DNA of 64,000 nt, taken from positions 124,001 through 188,000 of the forward strand of contig CALYOP010000005.1 in the NCBI GenBank assembly GCA_945266285.1. Reading direction: 5' to 3'. How positions within the stretch are numbered: position 1 is the first letter of the stretch; each line of letters opens with the position of its first letter. Positions 11,107 to 21,022 of this stretch are shown here, piece by piece. This stretch comes from an uncultured Commensalibacter sp. (GTDB lineage Bacteria; Pseudomonadota; Alphaproteobacteria; Acetobacterales; Acetobacteraceae). The position numbers were made by a program, and so were the translations under genes. A model generated the notes under the pieces. The model saw nothing but the letters and a program-made list of their open reading frames with translations. It did no database searches and was not told the DNA's origin.

Positions 11107-12831
11107 ATGAGTAAAGCAGGTGTCCCCGCCAGCGTTTCCGCTCGGGCCAAACCAAATTTTTTTGATATTATAACAATTATATTAATTATTGCATTAGGGG
11201 TATTTATTGCCTCAGCAACACGCCATGTATTACAACCGATTGCTGTTTCAGGTGAAAGCAGCATCAGCCTCGATCCTTCGAATCTGCCATGGTATGCACT
11301 TCGTACAACGTTACGTATGTTTGCTGCTTTATTTGCATCGTTAATATTTACGTTTACCTATGCGGTCTTGGCTGCCAAAAGTAGACGCGCAGAAATGGTA
11401 TTAATTCCTATACTGGATATTTTGCAATCAGTACCAATTCTTGGCTTTCTTACCTTTACCGTTGTCTTTTTTATGGGGTTATTTCCAGGAAAGATTTTAG
11501 GGGCAGAACTCGCAGCTATCTTTACAATTTTTACCAGCCAAGCTTGGAACATGGCTTTTAGCATGTACCAAAGCATTAAAACCATTCCTTCTGATATGAG
11601 TGAAGCGGCATCTGGATTTGGTTTAACAGGCTGGCAGCGTTTTTGGCGTTTGGAAGTACCTGCTGCGATACCAGGTTTGGTTTCTAATATGATGATGTCC
11701 ATGTCTGGTGGTTGGTTCATGATTGTCTATTCTGAAACCATCACCGTTGGAGAAACCGAAATTACGTTGCCAGGTATTGGTTCTTATGTAGGAACAGCTA
11801 TTGAACAACGAAATATTTTTGCTGTTTTCTATGCCATTATTGCAATGTTATTGGTCATTCTTGCTTATGATCAGCTTTTATTCCGACCTTTAGTTTCCTG
11901 GTCATCTAAATTCCGACTTGAAACAACCAAAAGTGAATCCGATCCTGTGCCTTGGTTAGTACGGATGGTTCATCGTACTCGCTTTCTCCGTTGGGCTGGT
12001 GATAAAATTACAGAATGGATTTATCGGTTTGGGGGTTTACCAATTGGTCGTCGATCCTTTTCGGTAAAAACACCGCTTATTCCTTCTCGAACTGCTGATA
12101 TTCTATGGTTTGCGCTTTTAGGTTTAATAGCAATCATTTCCGTCTTTTATATCTATCGTTCGATTAATGGACTATTAACCTTTTCGGAAATTTTATATTC
12201 TATTGAACTTGGCTTTTTAACTTTATTACGTGTCATCGCCATGATTGTTCTGGCCAGTCTGATTTGGGTTCCTGCTGGAATTTGGCTAGGTCTTAAACCG
12301 GTATGGGCACGCAGAGCACAAATTATTGCCCAGTTCATGGCCGCCTTCCCTGCCAACCTATTTTATCCCTTTTTTGTTGTGGGAATTGTTCATTTCCACC
12401 TCAATAGTGATATTTGGTTAACCCCTTTAATGATTTTAGGAACCCAGTGGTATATCCTTTTTAACGTGATTGGTGGTGCCTCTGCTTTTCCTGGCGATTT
12501 GCGCGAGGCTGTTAAAAATTTCAATATTAAAGGACGTCTATGGTGGTTCAAAGTTATGTTGCCAGCAATATGCCCCTATTATGTAACGGGTGCTTTAACC
12601 GCCTGTGGCGGTGCATGGAACGCATCGATTGCTTCTGAATTAGCAAAATGGGGTGATACAACCCTGGTTGCTGAAGGGCTTGGTGCCTATATTGCTCAAG
12701 CAACTATTGCAGGTGATACGATTAAAGTCGGACTGGGAATTGTCGTTATGTCCACTTTTGTCATTTTGTTTAATCGCTTGGTATGGCATCCCCTTTATAA
12801 CTTTGCGCAACGTCGTCTAACTTTTTCCTGA
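11107..12831 (+). CDS. Fused two-domain ABC transporter permease (nitrate/sulfonate/taurine type)
   Basis: This is a 574-aa integral membrane protein in which two BPD_transp_1 permease domains are joined in one chain. Each half has several hydrophobic segments and an EAA-type loop: SEAASGFGLTGWQRFWRLEVPAAIPG in two pieces near residue 165-185, and REAVKNFNIKGRLWWFKVMLPA near 470-490. Such fused permeases belong to the group that imports small anions such as nitrate, sulfonates or related compounds, but the substrate cannot be read from sequence. The cognate ATPase follows 10 bp downstream. No periplasmic binding protein is encoded in the window, so it must be elsewhere or be absent. Confidence 0.85.
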   Translation: MSKAGVPASVSARAKPNFFDIITIILIIALGVFIASATRHVLQPIAVSGESSISLDPSNLPWYALRTTLRMFAALFASLIFTFTYAVLAAKSRRAEMVLIPILDILQSVPILGFLTFTVVFFMGLFPGKILGAELAAIFTIFTSQAWNMAFSMYQSIKTIPSDMSEAASGFGLTGWQRFWRLEVPAAIPGLVSNMMMSMSGGWFMIVYSETITVGETEITLPGIGSYVGTAIEQRNIFAVFYAIIAMLLVILAYDQLLFRPLVSWSSKFRLETTKSESDPVPWLVRMVHRTRFLRWAGDKITEWIYRFGGLPIGRRSFSVKTPLIPSRTADILWFALLGLIAIISVFYIYRSINGLLTFSEILYSIELGFLTLLRVIAMIVLASLIWVPAGIWLGLKPVWARRAQIIAQFMAAFPANLFYPFFVVGIVHFHLNSDIWLTPLMILGTQWYILFNVIGGASAFPGDLREAVKNFNIKGRLWWFKVMLPAICPYYVTGALTACGGAWNASIASELAKWGDTTLVAEGLGAYIAQATIAGDTIKVGLGIVVMSTFVILFNRLVWHPLYNFAQRRLTFS

Positions 12832-12841
12832 GGAAAAGCTC

Positions 12842-14173
12842 ATGAGCAACCAAAATAATGAAGAATTTCTAGTTCAGGTAAAAAACTGCCGCCAATCTTA
12901 TCCAAAAGATAATAATTCTGATCTGATTGTTCTGGATGATGTAAATCTGAATTTAAAAAGTGGTGAAATTGTTGGATTACTTGGCCGATCTGGTTCTGGA
13001 AAATCCACACTACTTCGTATTATTTCCGGCCTTCTACCCCCAACGAGTGGTGAAGTTTTATGGAAAGGAAAGCAATTATCAGGACCAGCACCCGGTATTG
13101 CGATGGTATTCCAATCCTTCGCCCTTTTCCCATGGTTAACGGTTCAAGATAATGTTCAACTTGGTTTAGAAGCCAAAGGTACGCCACGTAAACAACAAGA
13201 AGAATTGGCAGAAGATGCCATTGATTTAATTGGACTTGGTGGTTACGAAAAAGCTTATCCCAAGGAATTATCAGGCGGAATGCGACAACGTGTTGGTTTA
13301 GCCAGAGCTTTGGTCGTTCATCCTGATTTATTATTAATGGATGAACCCTTTTCGGCATTGGATGTTTTGACCGCTGAAAATTTAAGAACTGACTTGATTA
13401 AATTATGGGTTGAGAAAAAACTTCCTGTTCAATCGATTTTAATCGTCACACATAGCATTGAAGAAGCAGTATTGATGTGTGACCGTTTGTTAATTTTCTC
13501 GTCTAATCCTGGGAAAGTCGTTCACGAACTTAATGTCACTTTTCCACATCCGCGTAATCGTGAAGACCCGGCTTTCCGTCAACTCGTTGATCGAATTTAC
13601 ACCTTAATGACGCATCGTGAAAAGGTTCCGCCTGTTCCTGATAATCCAGCAAGTGTAAAATCTGTTGCTGAAGGTTTCACAGCGATACCGTTACTTCCTA
13701 TGAATTTAATGACGGGTATGGCAGAAACTTTGATGGCAGCCCCTTATCATGGCAAAGCAGACTTACCAAAGCTTGCGGCAACGCTTCAACTGGAATTAGA
13801 TGACCTACTTCCAATTGGTGAAGCATTACAGACGTTGAATTTTGCAGATATGGCCGAAGGTGATATTACCTTGACGGATTTGGGAAAACAATTTGTCGAC
13901 AGTGAAATTGAAGATCGCAAATCGATATTTCGCCAAGGCGTTATAAAGAATGTCCCACTTATTCGTGCCATCCGAAATGTTTTGGATGAACGTTGGAACC
14001 ACCGTGCTAGTGCTGAGCGATTTAGAGACGAGTTGGAAGACACGATGTCTCCCGATTATGCACGTCAAACTTTATCAACAATCATTGGATGGGCACGTTA
14101 TGCAGAAATCTTTGATTTTGATGAAGAATCCGATCAGTTCTTTCTGGATGAAGATGATAAGACCATTCGTTAG
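12842..14173 (+). CDS. ABC transporter ATP-binding protein with AAA-associated C-terminal domain
   Basis: This is the ATPase partner of the upstream permease. The N-terminal 250 residues form an NrtD/SsuB-type nucleotide-binding domain with Walker A GRSGSGKST (about residues 48-56), signature LSGGMRQRVGLARAL and Walker B LLLMDEPFSALD. The remaining about 170 residues resemble the acidic AAA-associated C-terminal domain found in a subset of such ATPases (established family knowledge); it may be regulatory. GAGGAAAAG gives a good ribosome-binding site before ATG 12842. The stop lies 3 bp from the convergent msrA stop, with no obvious terminator between. Confidence 0.88.
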   Translation: MSNQNNEEFLVQVKNCRQSYPKDNNSDLIVLDDVNLNLKSGEIVGLLGRSGSGKSTLLRIISGLLPPTSGEVLWKGKQLSGPAPGIAMVFQSFALFPWLTVQDNVQLGLEAKGTPRKQQEELAEDAIDLIGLGGYEKAYPKELSGGMRQRVGLARALVVHPDLLLMDEPFSALDVLTAENLRTDLIKLWVEKKLPVQSILIVTHSIEEAVLMCDRLLIFSSNPGKVVHELNVTFPHPRNREDPAFRQLVDRIYTLMTHREKVPPVPDNPASVKSVAEGFTAIPLLPMNLMTGMAETLMAAPYHGKADLPKLAATLQLELDDLLPIGEALQTLNFADMAEGDITLTDLGKQFVDSEIEDRKSIFRQGVIKNVPLIRAIRNVLDERWNHRASAERFRDELEDTMSPDYARQTLSTIIGWARYAEIFDFDEESDQFFLDEDDKTIR

Positions 14174-14176
14174 TGA

Positions 14177-14752
14177 TTAATTAATTTTTGCCTTTGCATT
14201 TTTATTAATCTTATCAAAGAATATTTTTCTGAATTTTCTCACTTTTGGAGCAATTACATTCTGACAATAAGGGGCTTCTGGATTACGTTCGAAATAATCT
14301 TTGTGGCTTATTTCTGCTGGATAAAATACATCTAGATCCTTTATCTCCGTCACAATAGGATTGTCCCATAATTGAGATTCTGCAATTTCATTCTTGATTT
14401 GCTGAGCAATTTCTTTTTGCTGCGAAGAATTAACCAAAATTATTGATCGATATTGCGTTCCTTTATCTGCACCTTGTGCATTCAAAGTCGTAGGATCATG
14501 AATTAGAAAAAAGATTCGAAACAGGTCATTAAGTGAAATGATATTTGGATCAAAATTTATTTGAATGACTTCGGCGTGACCTGTTTTTCCCGTGCAGACT
14601 TGTTCATAAGTTGGATTTTTACTTTCTCCACCGGCATAGCCTGGTTCGACTGTATGAACCCCTTCTAAACTACTGAAAATCGCTTCAGTGCACCAGAAAC
14701 ATCCTCCTCCAAGAACAATGGTTTCAGAAAATTCTGATTCTGCCTTCGTCAT
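14177..14752 (-). CDS. msrA: Peptide methionine (S)-S-oxide reductase MsrA
   Basis: MsrA repairs oxidised methionine (S-sulfoxide) in proteins with thioredoxin as reductant. The 191-aa protein carries the catalytic GGGCFWCTEAIF motif near residue 15, GYAGG, YEQVCTGKTGHAEV and the C-terminal HKDYFERNPEAPYC segment with the putative resolving cysteine. The length is normal for the cytosolic form and no signal peptide is seen. It is convergent with the ABC ATPase and downstream of valS, but separated from valS by a terminator. Confidence 0.96.
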   Translation of the reverse strand: MTKAESEFSETIVLGGGCFWCTEAIFSSLEGVHTVEPGYAGGESKNPTYEQVCTGKTGHAEVIQINFDPNIISLNDLFRIFFLIHDPTTLNAQGADKGTQYRSIILVNSSQQKEIAQQIKNEIAESQLWDNPIVTEIKDLDVFYPAEISHKDYFERNPEAPYCQNVIAPKVRKFRKIFFDKINKNAKAKIN

Positions 14753-14840
14753 ATGCTTTCCTATCTTTTAAATTTCGGTTTCATTTAAACATAAATACTG
14801 AAATACGTTTTACAATCCCAGATTATTGTATCGATTTTAA

Positions 14841-14871
14841 ATATAAAAAAACTCCCATAATAGGGAGTTTT
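14841..14871 (-). terminator. valS terminator
   Basis: AAAACTCCC (14848-14856) pairs with GGGAGTTTT (14863-14871) across a 6-nt loop. On the minus strand it is followed by a T-run. It begins 9 bp past the valS stop codon. Confidence 0.85.
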
Positions 14872-14879
14872 CAGATTAG

Positions 14880-17564
14880 TTATTGATCAAAATGCTTTAA
14901 AGCATCTTGGATTTTTTCTTTTTCGCTTTGAAATTGCGCCAATCTTTGACGATTTTCTTCAACAATTTCAGGTTTCGCACGGCTGATGAAATTATCATTC
15001 GAAAGCTTCTTTTCAACTTTATCAATTTCATCCAAAATCTTTTTGATTTCTTTTTCTAACCGTGCACGTTCGGCCTCTAGATCAATAATCCCTTCTAATG
15101 GCAAAATTAGAGTAGCTTCATCCAATACAGTTTGTGCAGCACCTTTTGGCATCTCACCTTGTAAAGGTTGAACATTATCAATTTTGGCCATCCGTTTAAT
15201 GGAATCCATCCAATTTTCAACACGTTGCAAATTCGAAGCATCGGCATCTTTTATAATGAGTGCAAGCCGTGTTGCAGGTGGAACATTCATAACCGCCCGT
15301 AACGTCCGGATTTCAGTAATTAAACGAATAATCCAATTAATTTCTGCACTAGCCGCTTCTCCATGAGATGGCATTATCTTTTTTTCTTCGGGCCATTTCG
15401 CAATCATCAGATTGCCTTTTTTACCGAAACCAAACTCTGCCCACAGAATTTCCGTTACAAACGGAATAACTGGATGAAGCAAACGTAAAAGATTATCTAA
15501 AACAAAAGCAGCAACATCCCGTATTTCTTTAATAATGGCATCATCACTACTTTGAAATGCTGATTTCGCGAATTCCAAGAACCAATCGCAGAATTTATCC
15601 CAAGTAAAATGATAGCAAATTGATGCGTATTCATCATAACGAAATGCTTCTAACGCATTCGTTGCCTCTTTTACTGCCTGCGATAATTCCAGCAAGATCC
15701 ATCGACTCAGAGGTAATTTGATTTGATCAACTGAGAAATCTAATGCTGCTTTAACCTGATTCATTTCGCAGAAACGTGCAGCATTCCATAACTTTGTAAT
15801 AAAAGAACGATATTCTTCAATTCTTTTCTTACCAAGTTTAATATCGCGTCCTGGCCCCGTTAGCGAGCAAATAGTAAAGCGCATAGCATCCGCACCATAC
15901 GCATCAATGATTTCCAAAGGATCGATGCCATTTCCTTTGGTTTTAGACATTTTTTGCCCTTTTTCATCCCGAACAAGGCCATGCAAATAGACTTTATGAA
16001 AAGGAACATCTTTCATAAAATGCATGCCCATCATCATCATTCGGGCTACCCAGAAAAAGATGATATCAAAGCCGGTTATTAATACATTTCCAGGATAATA
16101 ACGGCTTACATCAGCATTGTCTTCGGGCCATCCCAAAGTCGAAAAGGGCCACAGTGCAGAAGAAAACCAAGTATCCAATACGTCTTCATCACGCGTCAGT
16201 GATTGATCACTGCCATAATGCTGCTTAGCCTGATCTTTGGCTTCCGCTTCATTATACGCTACGAATACGGTACCGTCTGGACCATACCAAGCTGGTATTT
16301 GATGTCCCCACCATAATTGACGACTAATACACCATGGCTGTAATTCCCGCATCCAGGCAAAATATGTATTTTCCCATTGTTTGGGTACAAATTGAATCTC
16401 CCCATTCGTAACAGCTTTGATTGCTGGTTTTGCCAAGGTTTCAGCATCACAATACCATTGCGTCGTCAGACGTGGTTCAATTACGCATCCCCCTCTCTGA
16501 GCATGTGGAACCTGATGTGTATGCGGTTCTATTTTTTCCAATAACTCTAGGCGTTCCAATTCTTTGATTACAAGATTCCGCGCTGTTTCACGCGATTTTC
16601 CTGCCAAAGATTGGACGAAAGCTGTTTTTTCTTCTTCTTTAAGTTCATCCAACCATATAGCAGCACTATCATCCAAAATTGTAATCATATGCAATTCATG
16701 ACGACGACCGACTTCAAAATCGTTAAAGTCATGTGCTGGGGTAATTTTTACGGCACCCGTTCCTTTTTCGGGATCCGAATATTCATCGGCAACAATTGGA
16801 ATTAATCGATTAGTTAATGGTAGGACAGCTTTTTTGCCAATTAAATCTTTATAGCGCTCATCTTCTGGATGTACAGCAACGGCTACATCGCCTAACATCG
16901 TTTCTGGTCTTGTCGTCGCTACAACGATGAAACGATCTATTTCCCCTTCAATTGGATAACGGAAATACCATAAATTCCCTTTAACCTCTTTGCTTTCAAC
17001 TTCAAGATCCGATACTGCAGAACGAAAAGCAGGATCCCAGTTGACAAGCCGTCGATCACGATAGATTAATCCTTCGCGATAAAGGGTTACAAAAACTTTA
17101 TGAACGGCTTCGGAAAGACCTTCATCCATCGTAAAACGTTCTCTTTTCCAATCCAGAGACGCCCCCAAACGGCGAAGCTGACGCGTAATTCCGCCGCCAG
17201 ATTCTTCTTTCCATTCCCAAACCCGTTTAATAAATTCTTCACGGCCAAGCGTTTTACGATCAATTCCCTGTTGCACCAGTTTCCTATCCACAACTAGTTG
17301 CGTTGAAATTCCCGCATGATCTGTTCCGGGTTGCCAAAGCACATCATAACTCTGCATTCTTCGCCAACGAATTAGCGTATCTTGCAATGTCATGGTTAAA
17401 GCATGTCCAATATGCAATGTACCCGTTACATTAGGGGGCGGAATCATCACGGTAAAAGGTGTTTTATCTTTTAATTCAGGATGTGCTGAAAAATAGCCCG
17501 ATTCCTCCCAAATCTGGTAAAGATCATTCTCAATATCGGCTGGTGAAAAATTTTTATCTAACAT
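14880..17564 (-). CDS. valS: Valine-tRNA ligase
   Basis: This class I aminoacyl-tRNA synthetase charges tRNA-Val. The 894-aa protein has PPPNVTGTLHIGHAL with HIGH at 51-54, the editing domain (TTRPETMLGDVAV), the tryptophan-rich catalytic core (ISRQLWWGHQIPAWY), KMSKTKGN near residue 538, and a C-terminal coiled-coil arm (about 830-890) rich in Glu/Lys that is typical of ValRS. Its length matches bacterial ValRS. Its own terminator lies just downstream. A strong hairpin upstream separates it from the tolC-like gene, so it is probably transcribed alone. Confidence 0.98.
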   Translation of the reverse strand: MLDKNFSPADIENDLYQIWEESGYFSAHPELKDKTPFTVMIPPPNVTGTLHIGHALTMTLQDTLIRWRRMQSYDVLWQPGTDHAGISTQLVVDRKLVQQGIDRKTLGREEFIKRVWEWKEESGGGITRQLRRLGASLDWKRERFTMDEGLSEAVHKVFVTLYREGLIYRDRRLVNWDPAFRSAVSDLEVESKEVKGNLWYFRYPIEGEIDRFIVVATTRPETMLGDVAVAVHPEDERYKDLIGKKAVLPLTNRLIPIVADEYSDPEKGTGAVKITPAHDFNDFEVGRRHELHMITILDDSAAIWLDELKEEEKTAFVQSLAGKSRETARNLVIKELERLELLEKIEPHTHQVPHAQRGGCVIEPRLTTQWYCDAETLAKPAIKAVTNGEIQFVPKQWENTYFAWMRELQPWCISRQLWWGHQIPAWYGPDGTVFVAYNEAEAKDQAKQHYGSDQSLTRDEDVLDTWFSSALWPFSTLGWPEDNADVSRYYPGNVLITGFDIIFFWVARMMMMGMHFMKDVPFHKVYLHGLVRDEKGQKMSKTKGNGIDPLEIIDAYGADAMRFTICSLTGPGRDIKLGKKRIEEYRSFITKLWNAARFCEMNQVKAALDFSVDQIKLPLSRWILLELSQAVKEATNALEAFRYDEYASICYHFTWDKFCDWFLEFAKSAFQSSDDAIIKEIRDVAAFVLDNLLRLLHPVIPFVTEILWAEFGFGKKGNLMIAKWPEEKKIMPSHGEAASAEINWIIRLITEIRTLRAVMNVPPATRLALIIKDADASNLQRVENWMDSIKRMAKIDNVQPLQGEMPKGAAQTVLDEATLILPLEGIIDLEAERARLEKEIKKILDEIDKVEKKLSNDNFISRAKPEIVEENRQRLAQFQSEKEKIQDALKHFDQ

Positions 17565-17582
17565 GTAATTCGTAATTCAATT

Positions 17583-17623
17583 TAAAAAATCCCTGTATGC
17601 TTTCTTTTAAAGCAAACAGGGAT
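17583..17623 (-). terminator. Terminator of the pcm-tolC unit
   Basis: The outer stem ATCCCTGT (17589-17596)/ACAGGGAT (17616-17623) and inner stem TGCTTT (17598-17603)/AAAGCA (17609-17614) form one long hairpin, followed on the minus strand by a T-run. Confidence 0.82.
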
Positions 17624-17660
17624 AGTAATCAAAAAAGAAAATTATAACAAAATCCCAAAA

Positions 17661-19115
17661 CTAGCGGCCTGGCTGATCCTGTGCATAATCGCTAATACCC
17701 CACCATCTATTTTTAACGGCATTATAATAAGCAGTATAATCGTAATGTGGGACATTTAACTTCAGATCTTGCGCTGTCAATCGACCGATAGCTGCTGCAA
17801 CACCATAAGAAGAAGTTACAAGCGTTCCAAGATTTTGGATTAAAGCTTGTTGTGAAGTTAATAATGTTTGTTGCTGTTGCAACATTTCCAATGTAGTACT
17901 TGTACCCACAACCACTTGCCGTTCAACCCCCGCCAAAGCCACGATATTCGCAGCAATAGCAGCACGGTTACTTGAAATAGCAGCTTTGGCCGTCTGAAAT
18001 TGCTGCCAATTTGTAGAAGCACTCTGCATCGCTTGACGGCGTTGGATACTGACTTGACGATGTGCAGCTTGGGCCTGTTGTCTTGCCGCCCGAATCTGAG
18101 AATATTCTGAACCATTCTGATAAAATGGAACGTTCATCTGTAGGCTAAGCGATTGACTGTTATTATAATTTGGGTATTTACCACTGGTATTACTACGTTG
18201 GTAAGTCCCTGTTGCTGAGATTTGTGGCATAATGGCAGCCATTGCTACCTGAATAGCATCTTTTTGAGAAGCTTCCGTAAATAAAGCTGCAATAACATCT
18301 GGATTGTTGGATACCGCCGTTTCTATTGCTTCTTGTTCTGTTTTCACTGGTAAAACCAGCGGTTGCGGTGGTTTCAAATTGGGTGCCGGTGCAATACCAA
18401 CAACTTGCATATAAGTTGCCTCTGCTTGTCGCAATGCACCTTCCGCATTTTGTCTTTGTGCTCTTGCCATGGCTAAAGACGCTTCAGCCTGAGCCGTATC
18501 AGTGCGCGTAATTTCACCAACAGCATAACGTTGTCGCGTAGCTTTGACCTGTTCTGCCAGTACCTTCTCGTTATTAATATTGATCTGCAAAACCTGTTGG
18601 TCTTCGATTACATTCACATAAGCTTCGACAACTTTTGAAAAAACTTGCTGTTCTGTTGATAATAAAGCTGCGCGTTCGGCCATAACTTTATTAACGGCCT
18701 GATGGGTAGAAGCTGTTGTGCGCCCACCTTGATAAATAGGCTGAGTGACCGTAATACCAGCTTGATACCCCAGGGCATGAGAATTAACAGTTGTAGTATG
18801 AAATTTAGTAGCTTTTTCGTCGGCACCTTGTGATATGTAAGAAGAACTATTCTTTGTCCAATTAAGATTTCCACCTAAATTACCCGTAACGGTTGGACGC
18901 CATCCACCGTGAGCTTGGGCAACGCCTTCATCTGTCGAACGCAGATTTGCTCTTTCTTGTTGTAAGGTAGGATTTGTCAGATAGGCCGTTGCCAATGCCT
19001 CTTCCAAAGTGTGAGGGATAAAGCTGGGCGCACCACTCCCATCGTAATTCTGTGCTAAAGCTGTTGTACTCACTAACACTGTGAATAAACCAATACCAAA
19101 ATTGCGATAAGACAT
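17661..19115 (-). CDS. TolC-family outer membrane efflux/secretion channel
   Basis: This 484-aa protein has a signal peptide (about 1-21, ending in ALA) and two outer-membrane efflux protein repeats made of long Ala/Gln-rich helices. It starts the mature part with LEEALATAYLTNPTLQQERANL-type sequence, as TolC does, and has the GGRTTASTHQA and QRYAVGEITRTDTAQAEASLA segments. It should form a trimeric channel across the outer membrane and periplasm, used by type I secretion or RND/MFS pumps. No inner-membrane pump is encoded nearby. It lies 48 bp downstream of an isoaspartyl methyltransferase-like gene, a pairing common in alphaproteobacteria. Confidence 0.92.
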   Translation of the reverse strand: MSYRNFGIGLFTVLVSTTALAQNYDGSGAPSFIPHTLEEALATAYLTNPTLQQERANLRSTDEGVAQAHGGWRPTVTGNLGGNLNWTKNSSSYISQGADEKATKFHTTTVNSHALGYQAGITVTQPIYQGGRTTASTHQAVNKVMAERAALLSTEQQVFSKVVEAYVNVIEDQQVLQININNEKVLAEQVKATRQRYAVGEITRTDTAQAEASLAMARAQRQNAEGALRQAEATYMQVVGIAPAPNLKPPQPLVLPVKTEQEAIETAVSNNPDVIAALFTEASQKDAIQVAMAAIMPQISATGTYQRSNTSGKYPNYNNSQSLSLQMNVPFYQNGSEYSQIRAARQQAQAAHRQVSIQRRQAMQSASTNWQQFQTAKAAISSNRAAIAANIVALAGVERQVVVGTSTTLEMLQQQQTLLTSQQALIQNLGTLVTSSYGVAAAIGRLTAQDLKLNVPHYDYTAYYNAVKNRWWGISDYAQDQPGR

Positions 19116-19163
19116 TACTTTATACCTTTATCCCTGTAACCCAATTTCGAGTAATAACCTTTA

Positions 19164-19853
19164 CTATAAGGAAACCATATCTGAAAAGGAAAAATCGTTA
19201 TAGTTTGGATTCAATTCTGATAAAATAGGCAATGCTGCATAAAAATACGGTTTACTACGAAAACCATTAGAGGAATGTTCAATTAAAACTGCTTGACTTG
19301 CCTGTCCTTCTTTATGAAGCACACTGACCAAACGACCATTGGGCGCAAGCTGTTTAATTAAACTTGCTGGAAGGGTTGTAATACCCCCATCAATTATAAT
19401 CACGTCAAAAGGCGCGATTTCTGTAAAACCGTCACATAGCTTACCATGTTTCCAAACCACATTCGGCGCATATTTTTTACAAAAAGCTTCGCCTTGTTTA
19501 GAAAGAATTTCATTCTCTTCTACAGCATAAACTGATTTTTCGGTTAAATGAGCAATTAAAGCAGCACTGTAACCTGTACCAGCTCCAATAATCATAACCT
19601 TATCGGAAGGTTGGATATCGGCAATTTGAACCATACGCGCAATAACCCGTGGTTCGCTAAGAACGCGCCCATCTCTGAGCGGAAGGTTTATATCGGCATA
19701 GGCTAATTCGCGTTGAGATTCGTTAACGCATTCTTCACGAGGAAGAACACGCATAGTACTGACGATTCGTATCGTATTTACCCAAGCCGGACGGAGTTGA
19801 TTATCAACCATATTTTGTCGGGCCTGATAAAAATCAAATTGAGATATAGTCAT
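19164..19853 (-). CDS. Protein-L-isoaspartate O-methyltransferase family protein
   Basis: This 229-aa SAM-dependent methyltransferase is of the PCMT family. It shows QARQNMVDNQLRP at the N terminus, the SAM-binding VMIIGAGTGYSAALIA near residues 82-97, VYAVEENE, and PFDVIIIDGGI. The family repairs isoaspartyl residues, but this branch, which starts DFYQARQNMVDNQ and sits next to TolC in alphaproteobacteria, is not well characterised. The exact substrate is therefore uncertain. It is upstream of the TolC-type gene in the same orientation and may be cotranscribed. Confidence 0.88.
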   Translation of the reverse strand: MTISQFDFYQARQNMVDNQLRPAWVNTIRIVSTMRVLPREECVNESQRELAYADINLPLRDGRVLSEPRVIARMVQIADIQPSDKVMIIGAGTGYSAALIAHLTEKSVYAVEENEILSKQGEAFCKKYAPNVVWKHGKLCDGFTEIAPFDVIIIDGGITTLPASLIKQLAPNGRLVSVLHKEGQASQAVLIEHSSNGFRSKPYFYAALPILSELNPNYNDFSFSDMVSL

Positions 19854-19982
19854 AATTTCCTGAACTGTTTGTGCAACAAAGCTCTTTTATAATTCTTTTT
19901 AATAATAGAAAAGTAAAGTTTTTATCGATTAGCCTCTTGACCTTCGACGCTGAACGGGTGATATACCCATTATCGAAGTTGA

Positions 19983-20057
19983 GGTCCGGTGGCAGAGTGG
20001 CTCATGCAGTGGACTGCAAATCCGCGTACGGGGGTTCAATTCCCTCCCGGACCTCCA
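19983..20057 (+). tRNA. tRNA-Cys (GCA)
   Basis: The acceptor arm GGTCCGG (19983-19989) pairs with CCGGACC before discriminator T and an encoded CCA (20055-20057). The anticodon stem GTGGA/TCCGC encloses loop CTGCAAA with anticodon GCA. The T-arm has TTCAATT with a GGGGG/CCCTC stem. The gene ends 1 bp before the stop of the convergent SDR gene. Confidence 0.95.
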
Positions 20058-20058
20058 A

Positions 20059-20901
20059 TCAATCTTTTGGGTGATCTTGTTTTACCTTGAGATTAAGTAA
20101 AATATAATCCCGAATACGCTTGGGTGCGTGATTATCAATCCATTTCAATATTGAAAACGGCAAAGGCATAATGACATGATCTTTGTTATGATTGATTGCA
20201 GCGCTGATTTTTTTTACAGCTTTAGAAACAGACATTAAAAATGGTTTGGAACAATCCAATCTTTGGCTCATGGGCGTATCTACAAACCCCGGGGTAATTA
20301 GGGTTACTTTAACCCCATAACGCTTTAAGGCCAGCCTTAAACAATCAGCAAAACGTGTTAAACCTGCCTTTGAACTGCTATAAGCCGTTGCAAAAGGTAA
20401 GGAATGAAAAGCAGCAACTGAGCCGATTAAAACGATATGTCCACGCTTTTTTTCAATCATTTGCATCGCAATACGATTGGCCATAGCACAAGGCGTAACA
20501 TAATTTAACATGGCAAGCTTTTTAAAAGTATCAGTCGATTCTAGTTTTTCATGATCGTTTTTGATATCACCAGAACCCGCGGCAAGAATCGCAATATCAA
20601 ATTGATGAACCGATAAATAGGATTCTAAATCAAGCAATGCCTGATCCGTATTTACCAAATCGACTTCACGTGTCGCAACAATCGCCCCTTTTTGTTGGCA
20701 ACTTATTTTGACTTTGGTTAGTTTATCAGAAGACCTTCCCCATAAAATCAGGGTGGTGCCTGGTCTTGCATAATAATTTGCTAAAGATGCGCCAATACCA
20801 CTAGAAGCACCGGTTATGAAAATTACCTTGGGATTTTTAAGATCAATATTTTTTGATCCCCAGATAAACTTTTGTTTTTTAGTAGGAATTACGTCTTTCA
20901 A
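20059..20901 (-). CDS. Short-chain dehydrogenase/reductase (SDR) family protein
   Basis: This 280-aa NAD(P)-binding oxidoreductase has the SDR cofactor motif TGASSGIG (about 31-38), an NxG-type ILAAGSG segment, catalytic Ser in LIGSVAAFHS and the YSSSK active site. The C terminus is basic and contains a hydrophobic helix, similar to SDRs that act on lipid-like substrates at the membrane, but the substrate is not recognisable. No ATG lies near the N terminus. TTG at 20901 is used, with AAGG about 8 nt upstream. It converges on tRNA-Cys with almost no spacing. Confidence 0.87.
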   Translation of the reverse strand: MKDVIPTKKQKFIWGSKNIDLKNPKVIFITGASSGIGASLANYYARPGTTLILWGRSSDKLTKVKISCQQKGAIVATREVDLVNTDQALLDLESYLSVHQFDIAILAAGSGDIKNDHEKLESTDTFKKLAMLNYVTPCAMANRIAMQMIEKKRGHIVLIGSVAAFHSLPFATAYSSSKAGLTRFADCLRLALKRYGVKVTLITPGFVDTPMSQRLDCSKPFLMSVSKAVKKISAAINHNKDHVIMPLPFSILKWIDNHAPKRIRDYILLNLKVKQDHPKD

Positions 20902-21022
20902 GATGGAAACCTTTTGACTTTTGGTTTAATTCGGCATTTATACAAAATATTATTATACAAGTCTGATTCGTTTGATCCAGTTAATAAGCCTGTTTTAACT
21001 TTCTATTAAAGTTAAATTATTT

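Noticed and set aside
19983..20057. tRNA-Cys as integration site of a mobile element
   Set aside because: No integrase, no repeated tRNA end and only ordinary genes follow.
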